A stretch of DNA of 64,000 bases. Source: Saccharopolyspora flava (lineage in GTDB: Bacteria > Actinomycetota > Actinomycetes > Mycobacteriales > Pseudonocardiaceae). The stretch lies in assembly GCF_900116135.1 (NCBI RefSeq), contig NZ_FOZX01000013.1, positions 84,771 through 148,770 of the forward strand, in the 5' to 3' direction. Shown here one piece after another: positions 37,417 to 45,935 of this stretch (positions within the stretch are counted from its first letter, which is position 1; each line of letters starts with the position of its first letter). The translations under genes were made by a program, and so were the position numbers. Under the pieces are notes generated by a model. That model saw only the letters and a program-made list of their open reading frames with translations, did not search any database and was not told where the DNA came from.

Positions 37417-37435
37417 ACGCCGTCGAAGCGGATCG

Positions 37436-38236
37436 TCAGGCCGGGTCGGCGAACTCCGGGGAGCGCTTCTCCAGGTTGGCCGAGATCGCCTCGAGCTGGT
37501 TCGGGGTGCCGATGAGGGAGTGGATCGCGACCTGCTCGGCTTCGAAGCCCTCCTCGAGGGAGACGCGTCCGGCCAGGTCCAGCAGGCGCTTCGACTCGCG
37601 GATCGCCTCCGGGCTCTTGCCGGCGATCTCGCGCGCGAGCGCGAGCGCGGCCGCGTGCGGGTCGGTCTCCACGCGGGTGGCCAGGCGCAGCGCCACGGCC
37701 TCCTCGCCCTCGACGACGCGCCCGGTGAAGGTCAGCTCCTTGGCCACGTCGCGGCCCACCAGCTCCGGCAGCACCTGCGTGCCGGTCATGTCGGGGTTGA
37801 TGCCCCACTTGATCTCCAGCACCGACAGCCGCGCGTCGGGGGCGACCAGCCGGATGTCGGCGCCGAGCGCGATCTGCAGGCCGCCGCCGAACGCGACGCC
37901 GTGCACCGCGGCGATGACCGGCTGCGGCATCAGCGTCCAGATGTGCACCGCCTGCTGCGCGAGGGCCTTGGCGGGCCCGTCGGTCTCCAGGCGCGGCGGA
38001 CGGGTGCCGCCCGCCATCTCGCCGAAGACGCTGAAGTCCAGGCCGGCGCAGAACCCGCGCCCCTCACCGGAGAGCACCACCGCGCGCACTCCGGAGTCCC
38101 CGCGCAACCGCTCGCCGGTGGCGACCAGTTCCTCGAACATCGCCAGGTCCAGGGCGTTGAGCTTGTCGGGGCGGTTCAGCCGCACGTCGGCCACGCCGTC
38201 GGTGACGGTGCAGCTGATCCGCTCTGCTGTCGACAC
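37436..38236 (-). CDS. Crotonase-family enoyl-CoA hydratase/isomerase
   Basis: A 266-residue crotonase. Parts: GVADVRLNRPDKLNALDLAM, VVLSGEGRGFCAGLDFSVFG (first oxyanion loop), PVIAAVHGVAFGGGLQIALG (second), and LSVLEIKWGINPDMTGTQVL, where an Asp stands near the position of the second catalytic acid. That resembles dienoyl-CoA isomerases and relatives. The GTG start has GGAGGAA upstream. It is divergent from the AtuA-like gene, so the two may share a pathway. Confidence 0.87.
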   Translation of the reverse strand: MSTAERISCTVTDGVADVRLNRPDKLNALDLAMFEELVATGERLRGDSGVRAVVLSGEGRGFCAGLDFSVFGEMAGGTRPPRLETDGPAKALAQQAVHIWTLMPQPVIAAVHGVAFGGGLQIALGADIRLVAPDARLSVLEIKWGINPDMTGTQVLPELVGRDVAKELTFTGRVVEGEEAVALRLATRVETDPHAAALALAREIAGKSPEAIRESKRLLDLAGRVSLEEGFEAEQVAIHSLIGTPNQLEAISANLEKRSPEFADPA

Positions 38237-38426
38237 GGGGATTCCTCCAGGAAGTTCGTGAAAATCGCGCGCAGCAGCGGGAAACCGTGCGCAGCGGCGC
38301 CTTAGCGAACGTTAAGGGCCGCGCTGCGCGCAGTCAAGATCGGTGACCGGTCGCGCGCTTGTGCTCGTCGCCTCACTGTGCCTAGCGTCACCGGGGAGTT
38401 CGCCGACCCCGGATGAGGTGGGATCT

Positions 38427-40178
38427 ATGGCCAGGCCGATTCGGATCGCGGGTTTCTCGGGCTATCTGGGGGACCGGCGCAGTGCGCTCGACGAGGCGAT
38501 GGCCGGGGATCCGGTCGACGTGCTCATCGGTGACTACCTCGCCGAGTTCACCTTGGCGATGCTCTCCGCCCGGCACCGCAGCGACCCGTCGCGGGGCTAC
38601 GTCGAGTACTTCCTGACCCAGCTCGCCCCGCACCTGGCCGCGATCGCCGAGCGCCGGATGCGGGTGGTGGTCAACGCGGGCGGTTTCAACCCGGCCGGAC
38701 TGGCCGAGGCGGTCCGCGGGCTCATCGCCGAGGCCGGGGTCGACCTGCGGGTGGCCCACGTCGAGGGCGACAACGTGTTGCCGAAGCTGGAGCGGCTGCA
38801 GGCCGACGGCCACGACCTGGCCAGCATGGACACCGGCGAGCCGCTCGCGGCGTGGCGGGGGAGACCGGTCGCGGCCAACGCCTACCTGGGCGGCTGGGGC
38901 ATCACCGCCGCGCTGCGGTCCGGGGCCGAGATCGTGGTGTGCGGGCGGGTCACCGACGCGTCGCTGACCGTCGGGCCCGCCGCGTGGTGGCACGAGTGGT
39001 CGCGCACCGACTTCGACCGGCTGGCGGCGTCGGTGGTCGCCGGGCACGTCATCGAGTGCGGTCCGCACGCCACGGGCGGCAACTTCTCCGGGTTCACCGC
39101 GATCCCCGGCATGGTGGCGCCGGGATTCCCGATCGCCGAGATCGCCGACGACGGGACCGCGATCATCACCAAGCACGCCGCCGACGGCGGTGCGGTCACC
39201 ACCGACACCGTGACCGCCCAGCTGGTCTACGAGATCCAGGGCCCGCGCTACCTGAACCCGGACGTGACCGCGCACCTCGACGACCTGCGGTTGCGGCAGG
39301 TCGGGCCGGACCGGGTGGAGGTCTCGGGCGTGACCGGATCGCCGCCCCCGCGCACCACGAAGGTCGCCCTGTTCGCGCCGATCGGGCACCAGATCGTCAC
39401 CACGCTCTACGTCACCGGCCTCGAGGTGGACGCCAAGGTCGCGCTGATCCGCCAGCAGGCGGAGGCGCTGCTGGCCGGTGCCGACGCCGAACTGGACGTG
39501 TTCGCGCTCGGCACGGTCGCCGAGGACCCGCAGCGGCAGTGGGACGCCACCGCGCAGGTGCGGATCATGGCGACCGCGGCCGATCCGGAACCGTTGCGGC
39601 GCTTGGTGTCCGGCATCGGTGAGCTGTACCTGTCGAGCGTGCCGGGGTTCTTCACCGACACCGCCGCCCGGCAGGCGGCGACGCCCGGTACCCGGATCGA
39701 CTACTGGCCCGCGCTGCTGGACATGGCCGCCGTCGAGCACGTCGTGGTTCTCGACGACGGGACCCGGATCGAGGTCGAAGCGCCTGCGGAGACCGAAAAA
39801 CCGTTCCAACCCGTGCATCCCGAGCCGACCGAACGCGAAACCGGGGAAACGCGGCGGGTTCCGCTGGGGCTGCTCGCGCACGCCCGCTCCGGGGACAAGG
39901 GCGGCAACAGCAACGTCGGGCTGTGGGTGTCGGATCCGGCGGCCTGGCCGTGGTTGCGCGGCCTGCTGACCACCGAGGAGCTGCGCAGGCTCATGCCCGA
40001 GGCCGAGGACCTGGAGATCGTCCGCCACGAGTTCCCGAACCTGCGCGCCGTGCACTTCGTGCTGCGGGGGCTGCTCGGCACCGGCGGTTCCAGCAACCTG
40101 CGGGTGGACCCGATCGGCAAGGCGGTCGGGGAGTTCCTGCGGGCGCGGCACGTCGACGTCCCGGTCGAGCTGCTGTGA
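38427..40178 (+). CDS. AtuA-like protein (DUF1446), acyclic terpene utilisation family
   Basis: A 583-residue protein. The N-terminal DUF1446 domain (about 1-440) shows IRIAGFSGYLGDRRSALDEA, LIGDYLAEFTLAMLSARH, RMRVVVNAGGFNPAGLAEAV, CGRVTDASLTVGPAAWWHEW and HVIECGPHATGGNFSGF. The C-terminal AtuA-like domain (about 480-583) has LGLLAHARSGDKGGNSNVGL. In Pseudomonas, AtuA belongs to citronellol/geranyl-CoA catabolism, but its reaction is not known. The ATG at 38427 has GAGGTGGG upstream; the longer frame to 38343 lies in the promoter region. Neighbouring crotonase and TetR genes support an acyl-CoA catabolic role. Confidence 0.88.
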   Translation: MARPIRIAGFSGYLGDRRSALDEAMAGDPVDVLIGDYLAEFTLAMLSARHRSDPSRGYVEYFLTQLAPHLAAIAERRMRVVVNAGGFNPAGLAEAVRGLIAEAGVDLRVAHVEGDNVLPKLERLQADGHDLASMDTGEPLAAWRGRPVAANAYLGGWGITAALRSGAEIVVCGRVTDASLTVGPAAWWHEWSRTDFDRLAASVVAGHVIECGPHATGGNFSGFTAIPGMVAPGFPIAEIADDGTAIITKHAADGGAVTTDTVTAQLVYEIQGPRYLNPDVTAHLDDLRLRQVGPDRVEVSGVTGSPPPRTTKVALFAPIGHQIVTTLYVTGLEVDAKVALIRQQAEALLAGADAELDVFALGTVAEDPQRQWDATAQVRIMATAADPEPLRRLVSGIGELYLSSVPGFFTDTAARQAATPGTRIDYWPALLDMAAVEHVVVLDDGTRIEVEAPAETEKPFQPVHPEPTERETGETRRVPLGLLAHARSGDKGGNSNVGLWVSDPAAWPWLRGLLTTEELRRLMPEAEDLEIVRHEFPNLRAVHFVLRGLLGTGGSSNLRVDPIGKAVGEFLRARHVDVPVELL

Positions 40179-40271
40179 GCCGCGCGGAAATGCGATGGCA
40201 CCCGGCGGAGACCGTGCGCTAATATGCGTATACCGCACGCAATGGGGGATTGCGCTGCGACGGGGTCGGGG

Positions 40272-40335
40272 CGGTTCGGCGGCATCGGCTGGGGGTGATG
40301 CCGCCGAACCGGAATTCACGGAATTTCACGGAATT
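40272..40335. terminator. Hairpin plus phased CGGAATT repeats behind the AtuA-like gene
   Basis: CGGTTCGGCGGCATC (40272-40286) pairs perfectly with GATGCCGCCGAACCG (40297-40311), a 15-base stem with a 10-base loop, probably the terminator. Directly attached are three CGGAATT copies at 40310, 40319 and 40329, about one helix turn apart, which could be an operator for the following tetR gene. Confidence 0.6.
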
Positions 40336-40432
40336 GCGGGCGTGGCGCAGCGGAACGTCGGGTCCGCAACCCGTTCGGCGTAGTCTTCACGCGCGACGAA
40401 GACGCCGGCGTCGAGCACGAGGGTGGACCGCG

Positions 40433-41155
40433 ATGAGCGATCGGGACGTCCAGTCCAGCGGGGTGCAGCTGCTGTGGGGCGGCACGAGCCGGCCCCCGCG
40501 CGGACCGAAACCCACGCTCAGCCTGCGGCGCATCGTCGACGAGGCGGTGCGGCTCGCCGACGCCGAAGGGCTCGACGCGCTGTCGATGCAACGGCTGGCC
40601 GCCGAGCTCGGCGCGGGAACCATGTCGCTCTACCGCTACGTGCCGAGCAAGGACGACCTGATCAGCCTCATGCTCGACACCGCGATCGGCGCCCCGCCCG
40701 AGATCGGCAAGCGCACCGGGTGGCGCAGCGCGATGGAGACCTGGGCGCGCGCCAACGTGAACGTCTTCGAACGGCATCCCTGGGCGCTGGCGCTGGTGAC
40801 GAGACCGCGGGTGATGGGCCCCAACGAGGTCGCCTACCTGGAGGCCGGGCTGCTGGCGCTGCGCGGAACCGGGCTGGAACCCGCCGAGATGCTCAACATC
40901 GTGCTGCTGGTCAACGGATTCGTGCGCGGCAGCGCGCCGTTCGTGCCGGAGCGCTCCTCAGGCGAGGTGGAGATGGTCAGCGCCGAGATGCTGGCCGCCC
41001 TGGGGCAGCAGGAGCGGTTCCCGACCGTCGTCGAGGTGCTGGGCGCGCTGGCGGACCGGCGCCCCCGCAAGTCCGACATCTCGTTCGAGTACGGGTTGCG
41101 CCGAGTGCTCGACGGCATCGCCGCGCGCATCGACGCGATCGGGAAGGGCTCGTAG
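40433..41155 (+). CDS. TetR-family transcriptional regulator
   Basis: A 240-residue TetR protein with a short N-terminal extension (LLWGGTSRPPRGPKPTLSLR) before the helix-turn-helix: DALSMQRLAAELGAGTMSLY, RYVPSKDDLISLMLDTAIG. The C-terminal domain is of the TetR_C_1 type (VFERHPWALALVTRPRVMGP). Members of this group often control exporters or catabolic genes. The ATG has GAGGG about 10 bases upstream. It lies downstream of the AtuA-like gene and converges with a GntR gene 4 bases away. Confidence 0.88.
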   Translation: MSDRDVQSSGVQLLWGGTSRPPRGPKPTLSLRRIVDEAVRLADAEGLDALSMQRLAAELGAGTMSLYRYVPSKDDLISLMLDTAIGAPPEIGKRTGWRSAMETWARANVNVFERHPWALALVTRPRVMGPNEVAYLEAGLLALRGTGLEPAEMLNIVLLVNGFVRGSAPFVPERSSGEVEMVSAEMLAALGQQERFPTVVEVLGALADRRPRKSDISFEYGLRRVLDGIAARIDAIGKGS

Positions 41156-41159
41156 CGCT

Positions 41160-41804
41160 TCAGCCCGGGGCGGGCAGGACGGCGCCGGGGGAGTGCGGCG
41201 CCGGGTGGTCGCGGTGAGCGTCGAGGATGGAGATGGCCGTGGCGGTCTCGCCCTTGTGCAGGGCGTCGATGAGCCTCCGGTGCTCGCTGACCAGTCGTCG
41301 CCGCGCCGCCTGGTCGTAGAGGTGGACCGAGCGGTAGGGCTCGGTCATCTTCCATATTCGCTCGATCTCGTCGACGATCAGGTCCAGCCCCGAGCTGCGG
41401 AAGATCACGAAGTGGAAGTCGTGGTTGAGCTCGGTCATCCGCAGCACGTCGGCGGCCTCCGCCGCGGCCTCGATGCCCCGGTTGAGCTCGTCGAGCTCAA
41501 CCAGCCGCGCGTCGCTGAGCCGCGTGATCCGCCGCAGCACCGTGGATTCCAGCGCGGCGCGCATCAGGGAGGACTGCTGCAGCTCGTCGGCCGACAGCCG
41601 GGTCACCGTGTAGCCGACGTTCGGGCGGTGGCGCACGACGCCCTCGGCCTCCAGCGACTTGAGCGCCTCCCGGATCGGCACCCGGCTCACGCCCAGCCGC
41701 TCGGCCAGCGCCTCCTGCCGCAGGGGTTGTCCCGGAAGCAGTTCCTGACTGCGCATCATCCGCCGGATCTGGTCGACGGCCCGCCCCACCGAAGTTCCCG
41801 CCAT
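41160..41804 (-). CDS. GntR-family regulator with FCD domain
   Basis: A 214-residue protein. The N-terminal winged helix is PLRQEALAERLGVSRVPIRE, ALKSLEAEGVVRHRPNVGYT; the FCD domain follows with LMRAALESTVLRRI, ELNHDFHFVIFRSSG (metal-binding Asp/His), and LVSEHRRLIDALHKGETATA with the later His. FCD regulators usually sense carboxylic acids. The ATG at 41804 was chosen over longer upstream frames. Targets are not obvious. Confidence 0.88.
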   Translation of the reverse strand: MAGTSVGRAVDQIRRMMRSQELLPGQPLRQEALAERLGVSRVPIREALKSLEAEGVVRHRPNVGYTVTRLSADELQQSSLMRAALESTVLRRITRLSDARLVELDELNRGIEAAAEAADVLRMTELNHDFHFVIFRSSGLDLIVDEIERIWKMTEPYRSVHLYDQAARRRLVSEHRRLIDALHKGETATAISILDAHRDHPAPHSPGAVLPAPG

Positions 41805-41931
41805 TGCACACGCTCCGCGCTCGACTGGATCGGTGGCCGGATCGTAACGCACCGTGTTCACCGGCCTACGCGGCGCTGCCGTTTTCGTCGTTCCTGCGTG
41901 GGTCATGCGCGGCGGCTATCGTGCGTTTCGT

Positions 41932-43161
41932 ATGTCGACCCCGCCGGAGCCGGGCGGCGACGCCGCCGCGCCCTGGCAGCCGCTGTTCGAACAAGCGGCG
42001 GCGGCCATGGCGATCCTCGACTTGCAGGGCAGGTACCTGCACGTCAACGATTCCCTCTGCCGAATGCTGGGCTACCGGCGCGAGGAGCTGATCGGGCAGG
42101 ACTACCGCAGCGTCACGCACCCCGACGACATCGATCCCGAGGGGCCCAAGGAATCCGACGAGCCGCTGGAGAAGCGCTAGATCCGCTCCGACGGCACCGT
42201 GATGTGGGCGCTGGTGTCGCGCACCTTCATCCGCGACGAGCGCGGCGAACCGGTCAGCTTCCTGTCCCAGAGCCTGGACATCACGCGCCGCCGCGAAGCC
42301 GAACTGCTGTGGCAGCGCAGCTTCGCCAACGCCCCGATCGGCATGGCGCTGCTGAGCCTCAAGGGACGCTGGACCGAGGTCAACGACACGCTCTGCGACA
42401 TGCTCGGCTACTCCCGCGAAGAGCTGATCGGCATGCACTTCAGCGACATCACCTACGAGGAGGAGGACGACCGGGGGCCGGCGCTGCTGGAGGACCTGGT
42501 GCACGGCGTCGTGGAGAGCGTCAGCATCGAGAAGCGCTACCGGCACAAGGACGGTCACACGCTCTGGATGCTGATCCGCGCCACCGCCGTGCCCGACGCC
42601 AGCGGTGATCCGGCGTTCGTGGTCAGCCAGTACGACGACGTGGGCGAACGCCGACGCGCCGACGCCCACCTGGCGCAGCTGGCGCTGCACGACCCGCTCA
42701 CCGGACTGGCCAACCGCACGCTGCTGGCGGACCTGATGGATCTGAGCCTCAAGCGGCTCTCCCGGGGCGACGGGATGGTGGTCGTCGTGGTCGCCGACCT
42801 CGACGAGCTCAAACCGTTCAACGACCGCTACGGGCACCTGGTGGGGGACAAGATGATCGTGGCCGCGGCGGAGGCGTTGCAGAGCGCGGTGCGCAGCGGT
42901 GACGCGGTGGCCCGCGTCGGTGGCGACGAGTTCGTCGTGGTGACCCTCGTCGAGGACGCCGCCGAGGCCGCCGCGCTGCGCGACCGCATCGAGCAGCGCC
43001 TCAACACCCGGGTGACGATCGGCGGGAGGACCCTGCCGCTGCGCACCAGCGTCGGCCACGCCATCACCACCGACCCGCAGGTCAGCCGCGACGAGCTCCT
43101 GCACGCCGCCGATCAGGACATGTACGAGCGCAAGCGCGAGCGCGGCGCCGCCCGCGACTGA
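41932..43161 (+). pseudogene. PAS-PAS-GGDEF diguanylate cyclase interrupted by an in-frame TAG
   Basis: The frame reads MSTPPEPGGDAAAPWQPLFE, a first PAS domain (AILDLQGRYLHVNDSLCRML, GYRREELIGQDYRSVTHPDD), and then EKR-TAG-IRSDGTVMWALVSR at 42178-42180. The same frame continues without any shift through a second PAS (GRWTEVNDTLCDMLGYSREE, EKRYRHKDGHTLWM) to a GGDEF domain with an intact VGGDEF. The second PAS has EKRY at the equivalent place, so TAG replaces a Tyr codon by a single base change. As it stands, translation stops after 82 residues; restart at GTG/ATG 42199-42202 would give only part of a PAS. A -10-like TATCGT (41917-41922) is still present. It would be a c-di-GMP synthase of about 409 residues if read through. 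Confidence 0.8.
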
Positions 43162-43169
43162 GGGCGTCG

Positions 43170-43209
43170 GCGGAGCCGCAACGACTTTCGCATTGCGCGA
43201 CGGCTCCGC
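43170..43209. terminator. Hairpin between converging GGDEF and oxidoreductase genes
   Basis: GCGGAGCCG (43170-43178) and CGGCTCCGC (43201-43209) form a perfect 9-base stem with a 22-base loop. Confidence 0.5.
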
Positions 43210-43218
43210 ACCGGCCGA

Positions 43219-44583
43219 TCAGGGCTCCATGAGCTTGGTCAGAGCGGGTTCGATGGCCCGGTGGAAGGTCGGGTACGCGAAGATCATTTCGGCGAGCAGC
43301 GCGACCGGGACCTCCGCGTGCACCGCGACGGCCAGCGCCCCGAGGATCTCGCCGCCGGAGGGCCCCACGACCGTCGCGCCCACCAGCACACCGAGTTGGC
43401 TGTCGGCGACCAGCTTGATCAGCCCCTCGTTGCCGGCCTTGTGGATGAAGCCCCGGGTGGAGACCGGCAGCCGGGAGATCGCGGTGCGGACGCGGTCGCG
43501 CTCGGCCAGGGCTCGGGTCTCGGTGAGCCCGACCGCGGCGACCTCCGGGTCGGTGAAGGTCACCGACGGCATCGCGCGGTAGTCCGCCGGGGCGCCCGGC
43601 TCGCCGAGGATGTCGGCCGCCGCGATCCGCGACTGGTAGACCGAGGTGTGGGTGAACGCGCCGCGGCCGGTCACGTCGCCGATCGCCCAGACGCCCTCGG
43701 CCGCCCGCATCCGCGTGTCGACCTCGAGGGTGCGCGCGGTGTCGTCCAGGCCGACCGCGGCCACGCCCAGCGCGCGCAGATCGGTGCGCCTGCCGGTGGC
43801 CACGAGCAGGCGCTCGGCGGTGAACTCCTCGCCGTCGGTGGTGATGCGGAAGCCCATGCTCGCGTCGTGGCCGACCCGCTGGACGGTGCTGCCGACGCGG
43901 ACCCGCACGCCCTCGGCCAGCAGCCGGTCGGTGATGACCTCGGCGGCCTCGGGCTCGGCGAGCGGCAGCAGCTGCGGACGAGCCTCCAGCACCGTCACCT
44001 CGCAGCCGAAGCGGGCGAAGACCTGCGCGAACTCCAGTCCCACCGGCCCGCCGCCCAGCACCACGAGCGATTCCGGGACCTGCTCGATCGACACGATCTC
44101 GCGGTTGGTCCAGTACGGCGTGCCCGCCAGGCCCTCGATCGGCGGGATCGCGGGTTCGGTGCCGGGGTTGAGCACGATGCCGCGCCGGGCGCGCAGCACC
44201 TGATCGCCGACGGTGACCTCGCCGGGCGCGGTGATCCGCCCGGTGCCGCGCACCAGGCGTCCGCCGGTGGCCTCGAAGCGGCGGACGGCGATCTCGTCGT
44301 TCCACCCGGTCGTGGCCTCATCGCGAATCCGGGCGGCCACCGGTGACCAGTCCGGCCGGACCTCGGCCGATCCCGCCAGCTCCGGCACCCTGCGCGCCTC
44401 GCCGAGGGCGTCGGCGGCCCGGACCATGATCTTGGTCGGGATGCACGCGTAGTACGGGCACTCGCCGCCGACCAGCCGCGATTCGACGCCGACCACCGAC
44501 AACCCGGCGTTCGCGAGCCGGGCGGCCACGTCCTCGCCGCCCGGACCCATGCCGACCACCACGACATCGACCTCATCGGCCAC
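43219..44583 (-). CDS. Pyridine nucleotide-disulfide oxidoreductase (dihydrolipoamide dehydrogenase-like)
   Basis: A 454-residue flavoprotein. FAD loop VDVVVVGMGPGGEDVAARLA, redox-active disulfide GGECPYYACIPTK, NAD(P) loop LVVLGGGPVGLEFAQVFARF, second FAD motif VWAIGDVTGRGAFTHTSVYQ, and a dimer domain (PSVTFTDPEVAAVGLTETRA). In place of the usual HPTxxE at the C-terminus it has AYPTFHRAIEPAL, so the base His is shifted or replaced. The substrate is therefore uncertain: it is not clearly Lpd, mycothione or mercuric reductase. The GTG at 44583 was chosen; an ATG at 44631 extends it by 16 residues but has no ribosome site. Confidence 0.82.
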   Translation of the reverse strand: MADEVDVVVVGMGPGGEDVAARLANAGLSVVGVESRLVGGECPYYACIPTKIMVRAADALGEARRVPELAGSAEVRPDWSPVAARIRDEATTGWNDEIAVRRFEATGGRLVRGTGRITAPGEVTVGDQVLRARRGIVLNPGTEPAIPPIEGLAGTPYWTNREIVSIEQVPESLVVLGGGPVGLEFAQVFARFGCEVTVLEARPQLLPLAEPEAAEVITDRLLAEGVRVRVGSTVQRVGHDASMGFRITTDGEEFTAERLLVATGRRTDLRALGVAAVGLDDTARTLEVDTRMRAAEGVWAIGDVTGRGAFTHTSVYQSRIAAADILGEPGAPADYRAMPSVTFTDPEVAAVGLTETRALAERDRVRTAISRLPVSTRGFIHKAGNEGLIKLVADSQLGVLVGATVVGPSGGEILGALAVAVHAEVPVALLAEMIFAYPTFHRAIEPALTKLMEP

Positions 44584-44647
44584 CTGGCCCACCCCCGTCC
44601 GCGGTGTCTGTCCTCGTCCCCACCGCACCATCCGGGGCGCGGTGGCG

Positions 44648-45580
44648 CTAGCCGAGCGCGGACCGCAGCACCGCGAAGGCCTCCCGCATCGCCTCGGCCG
44701 CCACCGGGATCTGCTCGGCGTCCGGGGCGAACCCGTGGAACAGGCCCGGGCAGTGCTGGGTGGAGGTCGGCACGCCGGCCTCCTTGAGGCGCTCGGCGTA
44801 GCGGCGGCCCTCGGAGCACAGCGGGTCCATGCCCGCGGTGAGCACGTGCGCGGGCGGCAGGCCGGTGAGGTCGTCGGCCCGCAGCGGGGAGGCGTGCGGG
44901 TGGTCGCGGACCTCCAGGTCCGGGGCGTACTCGTCCCAGAACCACATCATGTGCTGCTTGGTGAGCATGCAGTCCGGTCCGCTGTCCACGTAGGACTCGG
45001 TGGTGAAGTCGTGGTCGGTGACCGGGTAGATCAGCAGCTGGAAGGCCGGCTCCGGGGTCCCGCGCTCCTGGCACTGCAACGCGGTGACCGCGGCGAGGTT
45101 GCCGCCCGCGCTGTCCCCGGCCACGGCGATCCTGGAGGCGTCGCCGCCGAGTTCGGCCGCGTGCTCGGCCGCCCACACCGTCGCCGAGTAGGCGTCCTCG
45201 ACGGCGGCGGGGTAGCGGTGCTCGGGCGCGAGCCGGTAGTCCACCGAGATCACGATCGCCTCGGCGGCGTTGGCCATCGCGCGGGCCAGGCCGTCGTGCG
45301 AGTCGAGGTCGCCGAGCACCCAGCCGCCGCCGTGGAAGTAGACGACGATCGGCAGGCCGGTGGCGGTGCTGGGCCAGTGGATCCGCACCGGGACCTGCAC
45401 GCCGTAGGAGCCCGGGATCAGCCGGTCCTCGCTGCGCTCGACGTCCGGCAGCGGCCGCCCGCCGCTGCGCGCGGCGGAGAGCCTGCGGGCGGTCGCGGCA
45501 TCGGTGACCTCACCGCCGAGATCGGGGAAGAGGTCCCGGGCTCGGGCGACGAACGGTTTGGCTTCCGGATGCAGCGGCAT
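44648..45580 (-). CDS. Alpha/beta hydrolase, hormone-sensitive-lipase-type esterase
   Basis: A 310-residue esterase of the HSL (family IV) group. Oxyanion motif VYFHGGGWVLGDLDSHDGLA, nucleophile AVAGDSAGGNLAAVTAL, catalytic Asp in AGMDPLCSEGRRYAERL and His in CPGLFHGFAPDAEQ. It hydrolyses short-chain esters. The ATG at 45580 has GGAGG about 7 bases upstream; the longer frame to 45916 runs through non-coding DNA. It is about 65 bases downstream of, and on the same strand as, no other gene start except the oxidoreductase that follows it, so both may be cotranscribed. Confidence 0.9.
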   Translation of the reverse strand: MPLHPEAKPFVARARDLFPDLGGEVTDAATARRLSAARSGGRPLPDVERSEDRLIPGSYGVQVPVRIHWPSTATGLPIVVYFHGGGWVLGDLDSHDGLARAMANAAEAIVISVDYRLAPEHRYPAAVEDAYSATVWAAEHAAELGGDASRIAVAGDSAGGNLAAVTALQCQERGTPEPAFQLLIYPVTDHDFTTESYVDSGPDCMLTKQHMMWFWDEYAPDLEVRDHPHASPLRADDLTGLPPAHVLTAGMDPLCSEGRRYAERLKEAGVPTSTQHCPGLFHGFAPDAEQIPVAAEAMREAFAVLRSALG

Positions 45581-45935
45581 GGTGTTCCTCCACGGGCGGG
45601 CTCGACCGGACGGGTGGTCCGGCCTGAGATGTAATCCGACCCGGACCCCGCTGGGCATCGGCCAGTTGAGCGATCGTTTTCCCGCATCATGAGAGCGGGT
45701 GATGGTGTGGCAGATCACAGATTTGCCGGTCAACTGTCCGTAGCGTCCGTTCATCCGCCGGTTGCACCATCGATACAGGTGCTCCTGCCTGCGCGGGAAT
45801 CCGGAACTGGATCGTTCCGTGCGGGGGCTCGCGCACGGTGATCGACAAGATCGACTCCGTGATCGCGACCACTCCACTACCTGTATCGTTCGCCACAGGA
45901 CGAACGTTGCCTGCAATTGAAGGGGAACGGATCAA
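45581..45935. promoter_or_regulatory. Divergent region esterase / korAB
   Basis: 355 bases without a gene. Near its right end CGTTCG (45887-45892) and CGAACG (45901-45906) form a dyad with 8 bases between, overlapping a -10-like TATCGT (45884-45889). This lies about 30-50 bases before the korA start and may be a regulator site. The remaining part shows nothing recognisable. Confidence 0.35.

Noticed and set aside
42178..42180. TAG as a pyrrolysine codon in the PAS-GGDEF gene
   Set aside because: Nothing in the window suggests pyrrolysine machinery, and the aligned repeat has a plain Tyr; a point mutation is simpler.
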